A DNA stretch of 64,000 nucleotides, from positions 372,001 to 436,000 of the forward strand of contig NZ_QLUW01000006.1 in assembly GCF_003268025.1 (NCBI RefSeq), read 5' to 3'. Positions within the stretch are counted from its first letter, which is position 1, and every line of letters starts with the position of its first letter. Positions 62,547 through 64,000 of the stretch are shown piece by piece. The notes beneath the pieces were generated by a model that worked only from the letters and a program-made list of their open reading frames with translations, made no database searches and was not told where the DNA came from. The position numbers and the translations under genes are program-made. Source of the DNA: Paenibacillus montanisoli. Its GTDB lineage: Bacteria; Bacillota; Bacilli; Paenibacillales; Paenibacillaceae.

Positions 62547-63709
62547 AACAGCTTCGCTTCGGTATTATCGGAATCGGAAACATGGGAAGCGGCCACGCGA
62601 ATATTTTGACGGCAGGCTCGATTAAAGGGGCGGTGCTCACCGCCGTATGCGATGAGTTCGAGAGCAAGCGCGATTATGCAAGAGAACGGTACGGCAATAA
62701 GGTCGCCGTATTCGAAAGCGCGGAAGCGATGATCGATTCCGGCCTCGTCGATGCCGTTGTCGTGGCTACGCCGCACTACGATCACCCGACGGAAGCGATT
62801 CGCGCCTTCGCGAAAGGGATGCACGTCCTGATCGAGAAGCCGGCTGGCGTCTACGCCAAGCAGGTGCGCGCAATGAACGAGGCGGCTGCGGCAAGCGGCA
62901 AAACGTTCGGCATCGTCTACAACCAGCGGATGAATCCGCTCTACCAGAAGCTGCGCGAAATGATCCAATCCGGCGAGCTCGGCGAAATCCGCCGCATCAA
63001 CTGGATTATTACAAACTGGTACCGGTCGCAGGCGTACTACGATTCCGGCACATGGCGCGCGACTTGGGCAGGCGAGGGCGGCGGCGTGCTGATCAACCAA
63101 TGCCCGCACAACCTGGATCTATGGCAATGGACGACAGGCATGATGCCGGTGCGGATGCGCGCGTTCTGCCAGTTCGGCAAGCACCGCGACATCGAAGTCG
63201 AGAACGACGTGACCGCCTACGCGGAATACGAGAACGGAGCGACTGCCGTATTCATTACATCGACGTCGGACGCGCCGGGTACGAACCGCCTTGAAGTGAC
63301 GGGAAGCCGCGGCAAAATCGTCATCGAAAACGATAAAATGACGTTCTGGCGCCTCCGCGAAGAAGAATCGGCCTTCAACGCCCGCAACACGGTGCCGTTC
63401 GCTTCGCCGGAATGCTGGAAGATCGATATTCCAAGCTCGGGTCCGAGCCCGGAGCATGCCGGCATTTTGCAAAACTTCACGGACGCCGTCCTGCACGGAA
63501 CGCCGCTTGTCGCGCCGGGCGAAGAGGGCATTCTCGGCTTGACGCTGTCCAATGCGATGCATCTGTCCACTTGGATCGACGGATGGGTAGACCTGCCGCT
63601 GGACGAGGCGCTGCATGAAGCGGAACTGAACAAACGGATCGCCAGCTCTGCTTACAAGAAGCCGGAGCCCGCTGTTTCCAAGCCGGCCGATCTGACCGGC
63701 ACGTTCTAA
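62543..63709 (+). CDS. Gfo/Idh/MocA family oxidoreductase
   Basis: A 388-residue NAD(P)-dependent sugar dehydrogenase. The Rossmann start is 'FGIIGIGNMGSGH' (7-19), the 'EKPAGVYAKQV' catalytic Lys region lies near 95-105, and the C-terminal domain has 'GGGVLINQCPHNLDLWQW' with the usual His. Full-length. Translation overlaps the upstream gene by four bases. It likely reduces or oxidises the keto sugar handled by its neighbours. Confidence 0.9.
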   Translation: MKQLRFGIIGIGNMGSGHANILTAGSIKGAVLTAVCDEFESKRDYARERYGNKVAVFESAEAMIDSGLVDAVVVATPHYDHPTEAIRAFAKGMHVLIEKPAGVYAKQVRAMNEAAAASGKTFGIVYNQRMNPLYQKLREMIQSGELGEIRRINWIITNWYRSQAYYDSGTWRATWAGEGGGVLINQCPHNLDLWQWTTGMMPVRMRAFCQFGKHRDIEVENDVTAYAEYENGATAVFITSTSDAPGTNRLEVTGSRGKIVIENDKMTFWRLREEESAFNARNTVPFASPECWKIDIPSSGPSPEHAGILQNFTDAVLHGTPLVAPGEEGILGLTLSNAMHLSTWIDGWVDLPLDEALHEAELNKRIASSAYKKPEPAVSKPADLTGTF

Positions 63710-63736
63710 ATTAAGCCTATAAGGGAGTGAAACCCA

Positions 63737-64000
63737 GTGTATAAAAAACAAATCGCCGCGCAGCTCTACACGCTCCGCGACTACTGCAAGACAGCCGAGG
63801 ATTTGGACGCCGCACTGAAGCGGGTCAAAGCGATCGGCTACGACGCCGTGCAAGTATCCGGAATCGGTCCGATCGCTCCGGATGAAGTCAAACGCATTTG
63901 CGACAGCCACGGCTTGACCATTTGCGCGACTCACGTTCCGACAGCCCGTCTGCTGAACGATCTCGACGCGCTTATCGCGGAGCACCAGGCATGGGGCTGC
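63737..64000 (+). CDS. Sugar phosphate isomerase/epimerase-type protein, 5' part
   Basis: 88 codons are visible before the window ends; the frame is still open. 'QIAAQLYTLRDYCKTAEDL' and 'KAIGYDAVQVSGIGPI' match the AP_endonuc_2/xylose-isomerase-like family, as in the gene at 61668. The GTG at 63737 has GGGAG 9 bases upstream. It continues the uxuA operon. Confidence 0.85.
   Translation, partial: MYKKQIAAQLYTLRDYCKTAEDLDAALKRVKAIGYDAVQVSGIGPIAPDEVKRICDSHGLTICATHVPTARLLNDLDALIAEHQAWGC

Overview
The window looks like a chromosomal segment of a Paenibacillus-type Gram-positive bacterium (Bacillota, Paenibacillaceae). This rests on three things: the ydcC-alr-ndoAI-ndoA gene order known from Bacillus, several sugar ABC importers without their own ATPase and paired with YesM/YesN-type two-component or LacI regulators, and AGGAGG-type ribosome binding sites with frequent TTG/GTG starts. 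The species cannot be named from sequence alone. No rRNA, tRNA, CRISPR array, prophage or transposase gene was seen.

Layout. 1-3.2 kb: tail of a Lys/Glu-rich repeat protein, a variant MurG-like glycosyltransferase, a SnoaL-like protein and a Fur-controlled iron-siderophore lipoprotein. 3.3-10.7 kb: YesM/YesN-type kinase and regulator followed by an LplB-LplC-LplA-type sugar importer. 10.8-24.5 kb: a LacI regulator with three operator-like palindromes, then an eight-gene operon holding two binding proteins (one a 989-residue multidomain form), two complete permease pairs, a six-blade NHL/YIP1-like membrane protein and a DUF5696-like protein. 25.3-33.1 kb: five cytoplasmic carbohydrate genes (GH16, GH2, two DUF4091-like, one DUF5107-like). 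Together, 3-33 kb reads as a large oligosaccharide sensing, import and breakdown region.

33.2-40.6 kb: a fused B12-dependent isobutyryl-CoA mutase (icmF), then a twin-Fur-box operon for iron/heme uptake whose last gene fuses ankyrin-like repeats to an IsdG-like heme monooxygenase. 40.7-47.0 kb: a tandem DUF6143-like pair, ydcC, alanine racemase, the EndoA toxin-antitoxin pair and two bactofilin-like genes. 47.4-50.8 kb: a GH31 alpha-xylosidase divergent from an AraC regulator. 51.0-57.2 kb: a nine-gene Tad/type IV pilus-like operon with two very small membrane peptides and an atypical ParA/TadZ-like protein. 57.2-58.9 kb: a segment with a fatty-acid desaturase, flanked by a 48-bp direct repeat that duplicates the end of the pilus operon. 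58.9-64 kb: an M24 peptidase and a uronate/sugar catabolic operon beginning with uxuA and running off the window.

The intergenic spaces are unusually structured. A four-unit CTAACGAAC element with the same geometry occurs at 6.7 and 25.1 kb. A different CTAACGG hairpin trio sits at 47.3 kb. A 166-bp long inverted repeat and a 51-bp tandem repeat sit side by side at 24.5-24.95 kb.
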